Assembly (NCBI GenBank): GCA_002803225.1
Contig: NXFV01000024.1
Span: 1-64,000 of the forward strand
Length of the DNA: 64,000 bases
Direction: 5' to 3'
Source: Gamarada debralockiae
Taxonomy: Eukaryota; Ascomycota; Leotiomycetes; Helotiales; Hyphodiscaceae
Numbering within the stretch: the stretch's first letter is position 1; each line of letters begins with the position of its first letter. The notes below the pieces were generated by a model. The model did not search any database. It saw only the letters and a program-made list of their open reading frames with translations, and was not told the origin of the DNA. Of this stretch, positions 23,126 through 34,466 are shown in pieces. Made by a program: the position numbers and the translations under genes.

Positions 23126-23666
23126 ATGAAGTCCTACGTCTCATTCGTCCTCCTTTCCCTCCTTGCCTCCACCCATGCCTCTGTCTTGAGCACGACCAAT
23201 ATCGCTACTGTCCTTGCCGGTGCCACTGCCCAGAGCAGCCTCACCATCCCCGCCGATGCTATGACTGCCATCTCGAAGCTCGGCACGGGAGGAGTATCAG
23301 CGTCAACTCTCAGCGCCACAGATACTGCTGCCCTCAACTCATGTGCTACCACTGCACGGGACAACAATACTGCTAGTAAGGCAGGTCTTGGTGGAGGAAC
23401 CGGGACTGCTGGCAATATTGCTTTGTGAGTTTACTCTCAACCCTGAGAGTTGAGAGGGATGAAAGCTGACAGTTTTGATTAGCGTCACCAACAAAGTCAC
23501 ACTCCATGCATGCGAGAGCGCCCAACAGCAAGTCGCTCTGGTGACTAGCGGCACGGCTGCGAGTGACACAGATATTAATCTCTTGATTTCGAACGTTGGG
23601 GTCTTGAATGTGAATACAAATGCGGCAGGCATAACATCAAAGAGGGCTGTAGGATTCATGGCATAA
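23126..23666 (+). CDS. Small secreted protein of unknown function
   Basis: The coding sequence is join(23126..23424, 23483..23666), 160 residues. A clear signal peptide (M-K-S-Y-V-S-F-V-L-L-S-L-L-A) ends near residue 19. The mature part is rich in Ala, Thr, Ser and Gly and has only two cysteines (N-S-C-A-T-T and L-H-A-C-E-S), which could pair. The intron is 58 bases, GTGAGT..TTAG, and splicing restores F-V-T-N-K. No domain is recognised, and there is no GPI-type C-terminus. It could be a cell-wall or secreted effector-like protein, but nothing in the sequence decides this. The convergent P450 gene ends only 43 bases downstream. Confidence 0.65.
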
Positions 23667-23709
23667 TCAAACACGTGGTCTCGCTGCACTCAATCCGTTC
23701 TATTGCCTT

Positions 23710-25875
23710 TCAACCACGAACTCCTTCCGTTCTCTCTCTCGCCAAAATCTCCCCATCCACAAAACAATCCATAAATCTCTCCTTTCCTCTCTCCACAAAC
23801 CTCACTGGAACCTTTCCATGCATTTTCAGCGCTATGATTGTCTCACTCTCTCGGACCAATTTCCTCGCTTTCGCCATCACTTTCTCGTATACCTTCCTCC
23901 GCTCTTCCTTCCCCATGTTCTCAATCTCCTCGTCACTGGCCCATTCCCTCACATCCAGCTCCACAGTATACGTCTTGAAGATGACAGCAAGCACAGCCAT
24001 GATCTCAACTTGAGCAAAACGCTTGCCTGGGCATGAACGGGCACCTTCGGAGAATGGGACGAAGGCTCCTTTCGGAGGTACGAAGAGGCCATCGCCGGAC
24101 TCGAAGGACGCCCTTTTGGTCTCCCCGGCGTTCTCCGAATCGGAGGAAACGTTTGAATCAACTGTCCCAATCGACTTTTTGGATGATCGAAGCCAGCGTT
24201 CAGGAACAAAGTCATCCAGGTCATGACTCCTATTGCTGATCTTGCTTGGACTATTCGGCCAATATCTCGGATTCCGACCCACGCTACAGGCGCTGAGATG
24301 AATCATCGTATGAGGAGGTACTGTCACTGTTTTACCGTCCCAGTTCAAGGATTTGGGAGTCTCCCGCACGATCTTGGGAATGTCGATAATCGGTGGGCAC
24401 AAGCGCAGCGTCTCGTTCATCACAGCACCAACCATACTCTGATACAAACGACTCATATCCGATTCATAGGTCCAGTCCTCCATTGGTCGAGATCCGAGAA
24501 TGGTATCGATGTCAGCCTGAAGATGGGCTTGTGATTCGAGGGCAATTGCTAGGAATGTTAGCGCGAAGTGGGTGGTATTTCCAGTAGATTCGTGCCCCGC
24601 GAAGAGGATGATCCAGGAGTTGCCGATTACTTCTTGTTTTGTTTGATATGCGTCTTTGGAGTCGTTGGGGTCAATTTCGGAAGCTTTCACCAGTGGCGCT
24701 GGAAGTGTCAGTGTCTATGCCCTCTAGGTTCAGCAATAAGCAAGTTACCCATGAGATCCATCGTCCCCTTCTCGGTACTCAGTCCAGAAGCCATTTGCTT
24801 AGATTTGTACTCGGAGAGTTCCTTGAAGTAGTCACCGCATTCAACGAAGGCTGTCATTAACTTCTTGTGGAAACTAAATGGCGATTGTTCTAAGCAACGA
24901 TCAGTCCCATCCTTCTAAACATCCCGTATTTCCACTTACTCAGAAGCCAAACAGGCAAAATTGCCATCCAAATTACATTCTCAAGGAGAACATAAAGTGA
25001 GTCCTTGAAAGCCATCGTATGGCTTCCATTCAACTTCGCCGTGTTGAATCCAGGCACAACATTGATTCCAAGCTGCTCTTCATCCTCGCGATCCCAAACC
25101 TGCCGCACCCCAAACCCCGCCCCGCTAATGACATGCAAAGTCATCAACGCAGTTGCCTTTGCCACATCCTTGACGTTGATGCCGGTCGAAACACCTACTT
25201 GAGTGTCATCAATCTTTGCCCAAAACCCCAGCAGGCCTTCCGCCTGTCTCAAACTCTCTTTCCACACCATTGCATTGCTCTTCTCCGAGAAAGTGGGAGC
25301 CATAATTTTACGATGTCGTTTCCAAGTCGGGCCTTCTGTCGTCAAGATATTGCTTCCGTAGAAGTCTACGATCTCGTAAATCTCAACGGGCTTGACGAAG
25401 TCGTTTCGTCGCGTCATCATTTGCATTATCGTTTCCGCGTTGCTGGAGAACATGTAGATTTGCCCTGGGCTGACTATCAGGTAGACATCTCCTAGAGCTT
25501 CTCGGAGTTCGTGAGCGTAGTTCCAGCTGCGGTGTGGCTCCACTAGCCTATGGGTTGTCAGTCTTATCGTGCGAAAATTGAAAGGAGGAGTACATAGGCC
25601 ACAGCCATTCTCGTGAGAATGGCAAAGATCTCAGGAGACCAAGAATTGGATCGTGGATTCCGGTCCAGAGGAAGCCTGCGATACCGTTTATTGCTGGAAA
25701 TCGCTCAGTGAGTATCAAAACGGGGATTGAATGGATTCAGTATGAACTTACGAGCGATTCTATAAGGAATCCCGGATTTCTTGGCAGCTGCGATGTTGCG
25801 ATTCAAGGACAAGAGAGCTCTGGATAGCCAAAGCAGCACGAGGCTAGCCAGAGCGATCGAAACGAAACCAAACAT
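23710..25875 (-). CDS. Cytochrome P450 monooxygenase, membrane bound
   Basis: The model is complement(join(23710..24698, 24749..24889, 24940..25547, 25594..25693, 25752..25875)), 653 residues. It begins with one N-terminal membrane helix (M-F-G-F-V-S-I-A-L-A-S-L-V-L-L). The I-helix has A-G-H-E-S-T-G-N-T, the K-helix has E-T-L-R, and the haem loop has F-S-E-G-A-R-S-C-P-G with the iron-binding Cys at about 547. Between the P-E-R-W motif and the haem loop is a Ser/Glu-rich insertion. The C-terminus is extended by a charged helix, which explains a length above the usual 500-550. All introns keep phase. The substrate cannot be told from sequence, and no biosynthetic partner genes flank it. Confidence 0.88.
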
Positions 25876-26775
25876 GGTTGCGAGAGAGGTGCAACTTAAA
25901 TCGCTTGGACAAGAACGAAGTGAGGTACCCTGACAGAGAGAGAAAGCAGGAAAGAGCAAGAAAGAATCTTTTTTTTCCAAAACCTGTCACTATTTATGTG
26001 TAATTGAAATAAGCAGCCATGATTTAGAAATTCCCTCCTCAGCCAAAGTCCGAGGGTAGAACTGTCATTGACCGTTTGAGAGCCCTGTATTTCAGCCACA
26101 GGCGTTGAAATAAAGCCCACCGGCATGCCCGAGTAGGGATAAATATGAGGCCGGCTCAGGAAGTGGTGGGGAAAATCTCGGGTAAGCACGATTTGGCGCA
26201 GCTGAAGGATGTCGCTGGTGCATGAAAGAGGCGCAATCTGGTGCGACCACATCAAATAAGCTTAATTAAGGAAGATAAGATTCTGGCTGCCAACACTCCA
26301 GACAAGATCCCAGAAGATATCTCTCTCAAATCCCAACAGATCTTGAGCAATAGATACGTCCTTGGCGTGGTGTCAAGTGCCCCGAGGCGGCATCTCCGAA
26401 CAGCCTCGTAGGAATTACCCGACAGTGGGCCGAACAATCCGGAAGCGTGCTCAGAGCACCTATGAGAAGACTTGACTCCGCAATCCAATACCGCGTTCCA
26501 GTGCTTGGAGCATAAGAAATTAGTCCCCATTGGCCTCCCTGCAATGAAAAACGAATACTTTAGTAGCTATGCATTTGTCTTCAATCCTCTCATCGTCTCG
26601 AGTAGAGCGAGCAGTTTAAGTTCAGTCATTTATTCGTGTTAATTATTAGGTTCATATGGCCCTCGATTAGGCCGTTGAGTCTCAACATTCACCTGTCATA
26701 ATAAAGCCTTAATTGCAAAGATCGAAGCCTCCAAATATACTGCATTTACTTCATGAAAGCTGAGGGCTTGGTTTT
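25876..26775. other. Intergenic stretch
   Basis: Promoter of the P450 gene and 3' flank of the acidic membrane protein. Open frames at 26252-26544 have no recognisable features. Confidence 0.45.
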
Positions 26776-28910
26776 CTAGTCAACATCGGGAACGGCAAGA
26801 AAGTCATCATTACCACCGACTTGTTCCTCAGTATCTCCCTCGCCCGCCAAGTCCACGGGAACTCCTTCATCACCAGCATTTTCTGGCTCGTTCCCTTTCT
26901 GCTCGTGTCCTTCTTGCTGGTCCCTTCCTTGCAGGTCCTTTTCTTGCAGGTCCTTTTCTTGCAGGTACTCTTCTTGCTGATACCCTTTTCCCTCATGCCC
27001 TCCCTGCTCAGGCCCCTCTCGTTCAGAACCCTCTTGCTCGGCTCCTTCCTGTTCGAGTCCCCCTAGCTCCCCTTGATCCTCGTGATCAACTTCCTCCCCT
27101 TCCACGTCACCATAATTTCCCTCATCATACCCAGCAACCAGTTCCAGCATGAGATCTTCAGGCGGACCCTCCGATTCATATTCTATATCGAACTCAGCTT
27201 GTCCAGCCCCGTCTTCGTCACCTAAAAAGACTGCGATGTCCTGGTCAGCATTTTCTCAAGAGCGAGTTGAGTATCACGAGTTCTGGACGTGCATAGTATT
27301 CGTTTCCGGAGGAAGTCTTAAGCTCATAAAGTACAGCAAAGTAGGGAAGGGATCCTTCCGAGAGTAACTTACCGTCATGTATGTGTAAATCACCTTCATT
27401 TACTTCCTCGTAAACAGCTTCCAGCTGACCCTGCTCCCCTTCATGCTCTATCTGTTCTGCTTCGCCGCCAACAGCGAAAAGCTCTCCTTGGTCATTCATC
27501 GGTCCATGTTGAAACAAGCCCTGAGGCACCGGGTTTCCGTGGGCCATGAGATGTCCTTGATGCAAAGCAGCTCCTCCAGCGCCGTCACCATCGTACTCAG
27601 AGTCGTTACCACTTTCGGTCTCAGGATCTTGTAATGGAATGCTGTTGGGGTCAAACACCGGGAAACCGCCGCCTCCATTATTGCCCCCCAGATCGCCGAA
27701 TACTGCAGGATCCTCCAACTCTTCATCACTGTCATCACTGTCACTATAGTTCCCCTGAACAGGCTGCTCAAACAGCTGATTCACCTGAGCAAGTGGTACT
27801 CCCTGGCCTGCTCCTGGCTGACCTCGGGGCCTAAAAGCATGAATTTCGAATCCAAGAAATGTCGCCCAGATGGCCGCTGAAAGTTGAAGTCAGCTTCCAA
27901 ACTACGAAGTAAGCTCAGAAACTCACTCCAAAGAGTTTCCACCTTGTTAAGCCAGGGTATCACTAGGAATTCTCGGATGAACGGCCAATCACAGACATCC
28001 ATGATCAGCGGTAAGGCTCTCCTCTTCCATAACCATTCCACATATTTCCAGACGAAGTAAACCGCATCCCAACCCAGCCCACCGAGAAATCCCCAGAACT
28101 ATTTAAAGTCAGTGGTCTTGTCAAGTAAAAGTCTTGCTGAGGTGGTACTCACAAGGATCAAGATAACGGCGTGCAGAATACCACGTGGCAAGGAGAAGAA
28201 TGTGCATACAATAGCTCTAAAGAGTCCGTTAAGAATCTGCTCTTATTAGCAAACATGGTATCAAGCACATGTGCCAAGACACTCACCGTTTTCGTCAATT
28301 GACCTTGAGCAGCAAGCCCATCACTACCTCCTTCACAACCCCGCCTGAACCAGAACTGGTCAGTGACTGTGAACCTCCGATTTGGCCCCTCCCTCAATAC
28401 TCGCCGACATTCATTTGTTCGAACGAGGTATCCTTGTGTTCCAACAACGTAGTAAAATAGATAGTAAAGCCACCCATTGCAATGTCTCCAAAGATCCACG
28501 ATTTTAACGTAGAAATAGACAGGTGACACCAATGCTCCCAAGAAAATTGCAATGGCTTTTGGAATTGTTGGGATTGTCGGAGTTCTCACCCAATGTGGCA
28601 TTATATAGCGTTGAATGACAGGATGGATTCCATCTCGAATCTGCACCACGAATTCCTCAAAGTGGTTTCTTGTCGGCGGTGGGTAAGCGTCTGGATCGGC
28701 TCCTGGATCCCGAGCGTCATCGAAAGGACTGAACCCTGGTGGGAAGTTTGGGAAGTTCGTGTTCTTCCTTGGTGGCCGAGTGTGTGGAGAATCGATCTCG
28801 GGGAATAGGTTGAGAGCATTTTCAGCTAATTCGACAAACGCTTGGTTCGCCAGATCGTTCGCCTGGTCGTTGGCTGGGTCATTCGCCGCATCGCCGTCTG
28901 CCGGATCCAT
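26776..28910 (-). CDS. Multi-span membrane protein with acidic repeat tail
   Basis: The model is complement(join(26776..27221, 27373..27876, 27927..28098, 28153..28236, 28287..28910)), 609 residues. The N-terminus carries an Asn-Asp-Ala repeat (D-P-A-N-D-Q-A-N-D-L-A-N). The middle (residues about 120-290) is hydrophobic, with several likely membrane helices (A-I-F-L-G-A-L-V-S-P-V-Y-F-Y and G-I-L-H-A-V-I-L-I-L) and many aromatic residues. The last 300 residues are acidic: D-S-D-D-S-D-E-E-L-E, then a Glu/Gln-rich block of near-repeats of the type L-Q-E-K-D and E-Q-E-G-x. All splice phases agree. I do not recognise a family. The tail repeat is coded by a 15-base minisatellite, so its length probably varies between strains. 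Confidence 0.7.
26928..26982. repeat. 15-base minisatellite inside a coding exon
   Basis: Near-identical tandem copies of CTTGCAGGTCCTTTT occur here, with diverged copies on both sides. They keep the reading frame on the minus strand and code the L-Q-E-K-D repeats. Confidence 0.75.
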
Positions 28911-30029
28911 TCTGACTTCAGAAATCTAGCAGGTAGGCTGATATGTACAAAACTCAATGTGATGTAAACGAGGCTTCAAGATGTCGAGACTATCTCCAAC
29001 ATTAGTTGAAAATATATAGGGAAAGCGAACGGTGAGGTATAAGACGATGGAGAACCCAGACAAAGATGAGACACATCCCAACAAAAGGATGGTTGGATGA
29101 GGAAATGAGAATGGGTTGAGACGACAAAGGTCATTTTAACCTGGACAAAATGGACGCATGCGGACAAAATTGGAGACCTATACACAAAGAAATTGACAGC
29201 TCTCTATGATACAATTATTTCTTCTCGCAATTTGATTTTGACCTGAATAACTGGCTCGCAGATCGCTAGGCCAAGATCAATCAAATAATCGATTGTTGCT
29301 AGAGCAAGTGACATTTCTATGTCGGCTTTCCCACTCAAAACAACATTCAACTAGGCGGTTTTGGGGTTGTTGCCTTCTGTTGCCAGCTTTTGCTTCCTTG
29401 CCCACACTTCAGTGTCCATTACATCCGGAATCAGCTCTCTCGTTTCTTGAACATCACCAGGCTGGACGCCGGTGAGCATGGCAGTAATCCCACTGCAGGC
29501 CGAAAATATGCGCGGAATAGGGGGGTAGGTATCGATATGAGGGCCGGGGCTAGTGGAAGCTTTGCATGCAAGGATTGCAGCAAGCAGATCTGTCAGGATT
29601 GCGCAGTCAGTAATCTTGGAAGTAAGAGAAGGTGTCTGTTCTGCACTGGAAGGGTGCAAGGAGCAAGAAGCGGTTGGGGGGGGGGGGGTTTGGTTGAGTT
29701 GATGAATGTTAGGATATAACTTCACAAAAAGGGGGGCATTGGAAAGTGCCAGAACTGTGAGGAGAATTGTACATTACGATGAGAAAGGAGTTCTAGAGCA
29801 ATAGAATATCAGTTGGATAGGTTGCATGTTATGTTTTTTAGTCTAATAGAACTTGCTCAATTGCCTCCGACCTAGCCTTCCCCCGGTGATAACGACACCT
29901 TTTCCTTCCTGAGCCATGAAAGAGGATGCAGGAAGTGAAACGGAAGGAGAGCTGAACAAGTTGAAATGAGTGGCGGAACTGCCGTGGCTGTCTTCCGTGG
30001 ACGGATTTGGCGGCGCTCGTGCACCAACT
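28911..30029. other. Intergenic stretch with a 13-base poly-G
   Basis: It contains the upstream flank of the membrane protein gene and a run of 13 G (29676-29688). A minus-strand frame at 29351-29725 ends in a stretch that reads like protein (T-G-V-Q-P-G-D-V-Q-E-T-R-E-L-I-P) but has no identifiable family or start. I leave it as a possible relic. Confidence 0.35.
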
Positions 30030-31070
30030 TCAGTCAATCTGTTGCATGTACCTCTCTTGTATTTCGAGTGAATGGCAGTGCTCAGAATTGACTATTGAGT
30101 TCCCCGGTCCTGCACCAACGATAGGGCCATCCTGTCGATCTCTAGGTTTGGAATGGCTCAAGATACCACCCTCCTGACGTCGCAATGATAGCCTTCTCTG
30201 GTTTTGAAATTCAAGTAGCATTTGCATTTAGTAGTCCGACAGAGCTTGGGATGCCGTCAAACCGCCAGCTTCATTTATCACCGGGATGCTCTCAGCATTA
30301 CCATATTGACCACTACTGGGGTACCCGTCAGGAGGGCGGACAGCAGACAGGTTGTAGGATTCAACTCTGTTGGGTCCTTCTAGGGCTGCAGCTGTCCTGC
30401 TTCTCTTTGATGCCCAGGGGTCAAACTCTGCGCTCATAGATTCAGATCCACGTTCGCCAGATGCATGTACTGTGTTTGGATGATGAGAGCTGTTGGAGAT
30501 TGGACTTGCGTTGCTAAGTCTTCGGTGGGTGATGTTATTGCGTGCGAGTCAAGTCGTCGGTCCTGTGTTGTACCCTCGCCATTCTTCGACCCTTCATAAT
30601 TATGGCACTTGGGTTTTCCGGATGAATTGCGCCGATGCCAGTCTCTCGGCCTCGCGAAATTGGATTGAGTCAAAGCTTTAATCAACGCCGGATGTTGGCA
30701 GAGAGAGGGGATGGCAATGCGATGATCGGGATGAGGTGAATGGTGATGTTGGAACAGACTCGATGTTGGGAGAATGCAACGACCCCGGCAGGTTCCACAA
30801 AGGTACTGAAGCGAACTAAGATGCTGGGACGCTAAAAACAAAACGAGACTTCTCATGATTCGTAGACGGCGAAGGGCGGTGTTCCCCAGAGTACCTGTTA
30901 AGAAGACGAAGAGCAGATCGAAGGCCAGCCAGTTCTCGAGCGCCTTGAATCCAGAGCAGAGTTGCGAATTCCGGAAGATGGATGAGCTTCTACGTCTTGA
31001 GCCAGGGCCAGCGAAAGGGGGTGTTTCTCCCACATTGCAATCACAACAAAATTACTTGTTGAGATTCTTG
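30030..31070 (-). pseudogene. Relic of a fungal zinc-finger protein with a coiled Q/L motif
   Basis: Scattered segments resemble a known fungal layout. A Cys/His-containing part reads C-G-T-C-R-G-R-C, then H-P-D-H-R, then F-A-R-P-R-D-W-H, near 30620-30800, as in degraded C2H2 fingers. Downstream, A-L-S-D-Y-stop-M-Q-M-L-L-E-F-Q-N-Q-R-R-L matches a helical motif I know from ascomycete proteins, where a glutamine sits at the stop position. That stop (TAA, 30228-30230) is therefore probably a changed CAA. Frame changes separate the pieces. The identification of the family is tentative; the disruption of the Q/L motif is clear in the sequence. Confidence 0.45.
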
Positions 31071-31088
31071 AAGATGTTCCATTGTTTC

Positions 31089-32165
31089 TCATGATCCATC
31101 ATCACTATCCAACCCTTCCACATCAAACTCCCTCACTCCTCTAACCGTAGCCTCCTCATCATTCTTAAGCTTCCCAAAGCCTTCGTTAAAGCTCGTCTCC
31201 CTACTCGGGAACGGCTCATCGCACCTCGCAGAATGCAGCCTCGGATAATATCTCCTGTACGAAAAATATGCGACGCTCATCCCCAATATGGATCCACACG
31301 TAACGTCGTAGACATCGTGTCTATAATCCTCACACCTGCTAATCGCAATCATTACAGCTCCCAAAAGAGGAGCCAGTGCAAGCAAAACCCTCCCTAGATC
31401 TGTCCGCGGTCGGAATACATGTAACTGCCCTGCGAAAAACAGGGCCAGGAAGCCTAGCCCGCTGAAGGCAAAGGATGAATGTCCTGATGGGAAACTCCTC
31501 CAGCCATCGTGTAATATGTGGTGATCGGTTTCAGTGCACACGTCGATTGTGACGAGTTTGTTTGGTGCTGTCCCCGGCGCGGGCTTGCAACGGGATATTA
31601 AGTCGGGGCGCGGTCGACCGACGGCATTTTTGACGATGTCTGTGATGAAGATAGTGAGGGCGATGCTTTTGCATGTATCAGTGAGCCTTAAGTCTCGTGC
31701 AGTGGGTGATGTAACGTACGCAATGAAGAATCCAAGAAGCGTGACATGAAATTTGTGTAGATTTGCTTTCGAGAGAGCGAGGAAGAGGATGAGCGTTAAG
31801 AGGGGTACGGCGCCTGCGTAGACTATGTTCCAGCCCACTGAAACTCGTTCGACAAGGGCATGCGGATATTGGATGTTGAGGTTGTTGAGGAAGAACATTC
31901 GGTGGAAGGGTTCCATGAAGAATTGGATCTGATGCTGTCAGTGAGACGTTAGGGTTGGGCGACTGACGACATACGAGTATATATGCTGTGATCAGGGCTA
32001 CAAAGCCTACATAGTCCGGCGCATATGTTTTCTGTAGCAGTTCGTGAGCGTCCTATCTCTGGAGGTATGAGAGTAACATACCTCCCAAAATCTAGCAACG
32101 GATCCAATCCAACCAGTGCGGGACGCGAGTCCTCCATTCGGGGAACGTCCACTGCGAGGAGACAT
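31089..32165 (-). CDS. PAP2-family lipid phosphate phosphatase, Dpp1/Lpp1-like
   Basis: The model is complement(join(31089..31665, 31720..31928, 31975..32031, 32082..32165)), 308 residues. The three catalytic motifs of the family are present: K-N-A-V-G-R-P-R-P (motif 1), P-S-G-H (motif 2) and S-R-x5-H-D-V-x-D-V (motif 3, with the catalytic His). About six hydrophobic helices surround them, as expected for a multi-span membrane enzyme. Relatives remove phosphate from diacylglycerol pyrophosphate or phosphatidate in vacuole, Golgi or ER membranes. The N-terminal 28 residues are basic and soluble. The C-terminus is an acidic tail (F-D-V-E-G-L-D-S-D-D-G-S). Introns are short and phase-consistent. 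Confidence 0.9.
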
Positions 32166-32503
32166 GATCCAAGTTCCTCCAAGACAGATTCGACTCTACT
32201 ACACATCGAGTGACTTGTATATATCTTCTCCCGTGGGGTTCAAGATAAGAGTGGAAGAGTGAATGCTGGGGATAATGTCGATGACGGGTGATCGCCGCTG
32301 GCCACGCGATCATTTTTTAGACAGCCTCGCTTAGTCACCACGTTCCCTCCCAAGCTTTGAGCTTGAGCTGGAGCTTCAACCGCGCGCCTTCCAACTCTAT
32401 CAATATCGTCATAACGACAACTGAAAAACGTCGAACGCCTGTGACCAATCCACAGTCGCTACCTCCAGCTCCCCACAACCATTCCCCTCCAATTCTCACC
32501 GCA
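32166..32503. promoter_or_regulatory. Bidirectional promoter, PAP2/MED7 pair
   Basis: The facing-away start codons are 338 bases apart. The right half is pyrimidine-rich just before the MED7 start, as is common in filamentous fungi. No specific operator is recognised. Confidence 0.6.
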
Positions 32504-33361
32504 ATGGCAGACCAACAACCGCCACCGACATTAACAATCATCTATCCAACACCACCCCCCTTCTATAAAGACTTCACGCCCGAGAACATTGCACGAATAG
32601 AACAGTTACGCGCCGCGCAAGCAGACGGAGACTTCAAAACGAAACATGATCCCGCGACTTCATTGCCTGTGCGATTACTCGATCTTCCTCCCGAGCTACG
32701 ATGTTTACAGCCACCCGAACCGCCAGCCGATGGGTTCTACAGATGTTTTGGGATTGATCACACAGTGCGTATATCACTTCCCGACCTTTGCGACTGAGAT
32801 TTCTCTGCGGACGAAGTGGATTGGGCAATAGATTATATGGCTAATCCAACCCTGAAACAGTCAAAAGAAAAAGAACTCCTCACCCTCGAAGCAATCGGCA
32901 TACCCCAACTCTACACACCTCCCTCAACCCCAACACCAACCGGCACCTCCTCCTCCGTCAAACATCACGACCGCGCATTCATCCTCAAGCGACTCGCCAA
33001 ATCCCTCCTCCTCAATTTCCTCGAACTGATCGGCATAATGAGTATTGATCCCTCGCAGTACCCAGAGAAGATCGAGGATTTGAAGACCCTGTCTATTAAT
33101 TTCCATCATTTATTGAACGAGTATAGACCCCATCAGGCGAGGGAGAGTCTTATTTTGATGATGCAGGATCAGCTTGAGAGGAGTAGGGCTGAGACAGACG
33201 GGATCATGAGGATGAAAAGGGAGGTGGAGGAGTTATTGGAGGGGCTGGGTGCTGCGAAGTTGGTTGATAGGGGTGAGCAGGACGAGAAGGACGTGAGAGG
33301 GGATGGGGCAGATGAGGAAGGGAGGGATGTTTGGGAGGAGGTTTGGAGGACATTTGGATGA
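32504..33361 (+). CDS. MED7: Mediator complex subunit 7
   Basis: The coding sequence is join(32504..32764, 32861..33361), 253 residues. The N-terminus has Y-P-x-P-P-P-F-Y-K-D-F-T, then L-x-P-P-E-P-P and Y-R-C-F-G, the Med7 signature. After the 96-base intron come G-I-P-Q-L-Y and then L-K-R-L-A-K-S-L-L-L-N-F-L-E-L-I-G. The conserved Y-R-P-H-Q-A-R-E-S-L-I-L-M-M-Q helix follows, which pairs with Med21 in the Mediator middle module. The C-terminus is acidic. It acts in the nucleus in RNA polymerase II transcription. The acceptor at 32860 was chosen because it keeps phase and gives the expected spacing. Confidence 0.93.
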
Positions 33362-33585
33362 AGGTCGAGATTATGGGAGATATTGGAGATCTGGCCAGGA
33401 AATAATCGTATGAGGTATGCATCGTACGTTCGAGTGACATCTAGTAGGAGCTGCTGTCCAATGTCGCGGAATGAAGGAAGGACCATGTCCTGTCTTGAGG
33501 CATTGCAGAGGCAGCACAACCTTGGGAAGATATCGAGGATATCTCTCCCAAATCACATCCCAAACACCGCATATCAAGTCACCAA

Positions 33586-33998
33586 TCATATATGAAAATC
33601 ATCGTGATGGCATTCTTCTTCGGAAGTGGCGCCAATGTAGATCTTGTCTTGGTTCAGATCCTTAACGAATTCACAGCCGACCAGTTTCGCGAGCTTTGCC
33701 AGAATCTCATCGGTAACAACGTCGTTTAGAGAAGTATTTGCAGCTTCGTACACCCATGTGGTCTTCGACTTGTACTACCGAATAGATCGTCGGACAGTAG
33801 ATCTACCATCAATGGTGTTGACAGAGCCGGAACATTTCTGATTGGTTGTAAGACAGGTATGTTGAGAATCGAGACATTCTCATCGAGGAAATTGAATGAG
33901 ACATCTTCAATCGCTTCGAATGCATCGAAGCTAACAAGCTTTTCAGGCTCCACGTTGATGTGGTTGCGCTCGATGACCTTTAGAGTCATATTCTTCAT
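33586..33998 (-). pseudogene. Unidentified gene fragment with one frame break
   Basis: The upstream half is open from 33998 and contains L-V-S-F-D-A-F-E-A-I-E-D-V-S-F-N-F. Near 33770 the protein-like reading moves to another frame, with K-S-K-T-T-W-V-Y-E-A-A-N-T-S and D-E-I-L-A-K-L-A-K-L-V-G-C, ending at a TGA at 33586-33588. The two halves look like parts of one protein separated by a one-base shift. No intron with a usable acceptor explains the change. The family is not recognised. It may be the 3' end of a decayed gene, or a gene with a small intron I did not see. Confidence 0.35.
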
Positions 33999-34295
33999 CG
34001 GAGAGTCATCAGAATTTCAAGCCATGATTAGGACATAGATGACAGAACTCACAAAGGTCTTTCTAATATTGTCAAGCTTACAGATAGCACGATATTCCCT
34101 CCCCTCTCCTATAAATGTAACATCATCGCATTGCTTGGTATATCCACCCATCCCTCTCCTATAACCAATGTACCATCATAATCATTGCAAGCTCCCTCCC
34201 ATTCTACCTCATCCAACATCTCCCTTGCCCCTGCCCGTCCCAATCCCTCAAGTCCTCCCGCCCCTCAAAAGTCTTGCTCCACACCAAGGTCCACC

Positions 34296-34466
34296 CTACA
34301 TCACAGTGCAAGGAATCGGAATGCAGCAGCACTCATACCCATCACACTCCAAACACTTGGTCTTTCCAGCAGCACCAGTCTCAGGCTTGACGATCGAGGA
34401 GATTGTGGAGGCTGCGCTGGAGCCGGGACCGTTAAGGTTTACGAGGGTGCTGGAGGAGGTGCACAT
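34296..34466 (-). CDS. 56-residue protein with a cysteine-rich C-terminus
   Basis: A small open frame starts M-C-T-S-S-S-T-L and stops at a TAG at 34296. The first two thirds are Ser/Thr/Gly-rich and soluble. The last 20 residues have seven cysteines spaced C-x2-C-x4-C-C-C-x4-C plus the N-terminal one, ending I-P-C-T-V-M. A leader intron fits well upstream: GTACGC near 34550 and a CTACAG acceptor 10 bases before the ATG. The Cys-dense end recalls small fungal proteins with C-terminal Cys clusters, which may be lipid-modified or metal-binding; no function is known to me. It has no signal peptide. Confidence 0.5.
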   Translation of the reverse strand: MCTSSSTLVNLNGPGSSAASTISSIVKPETGAAGKTKCLECDGYECCCIPIPCTVM

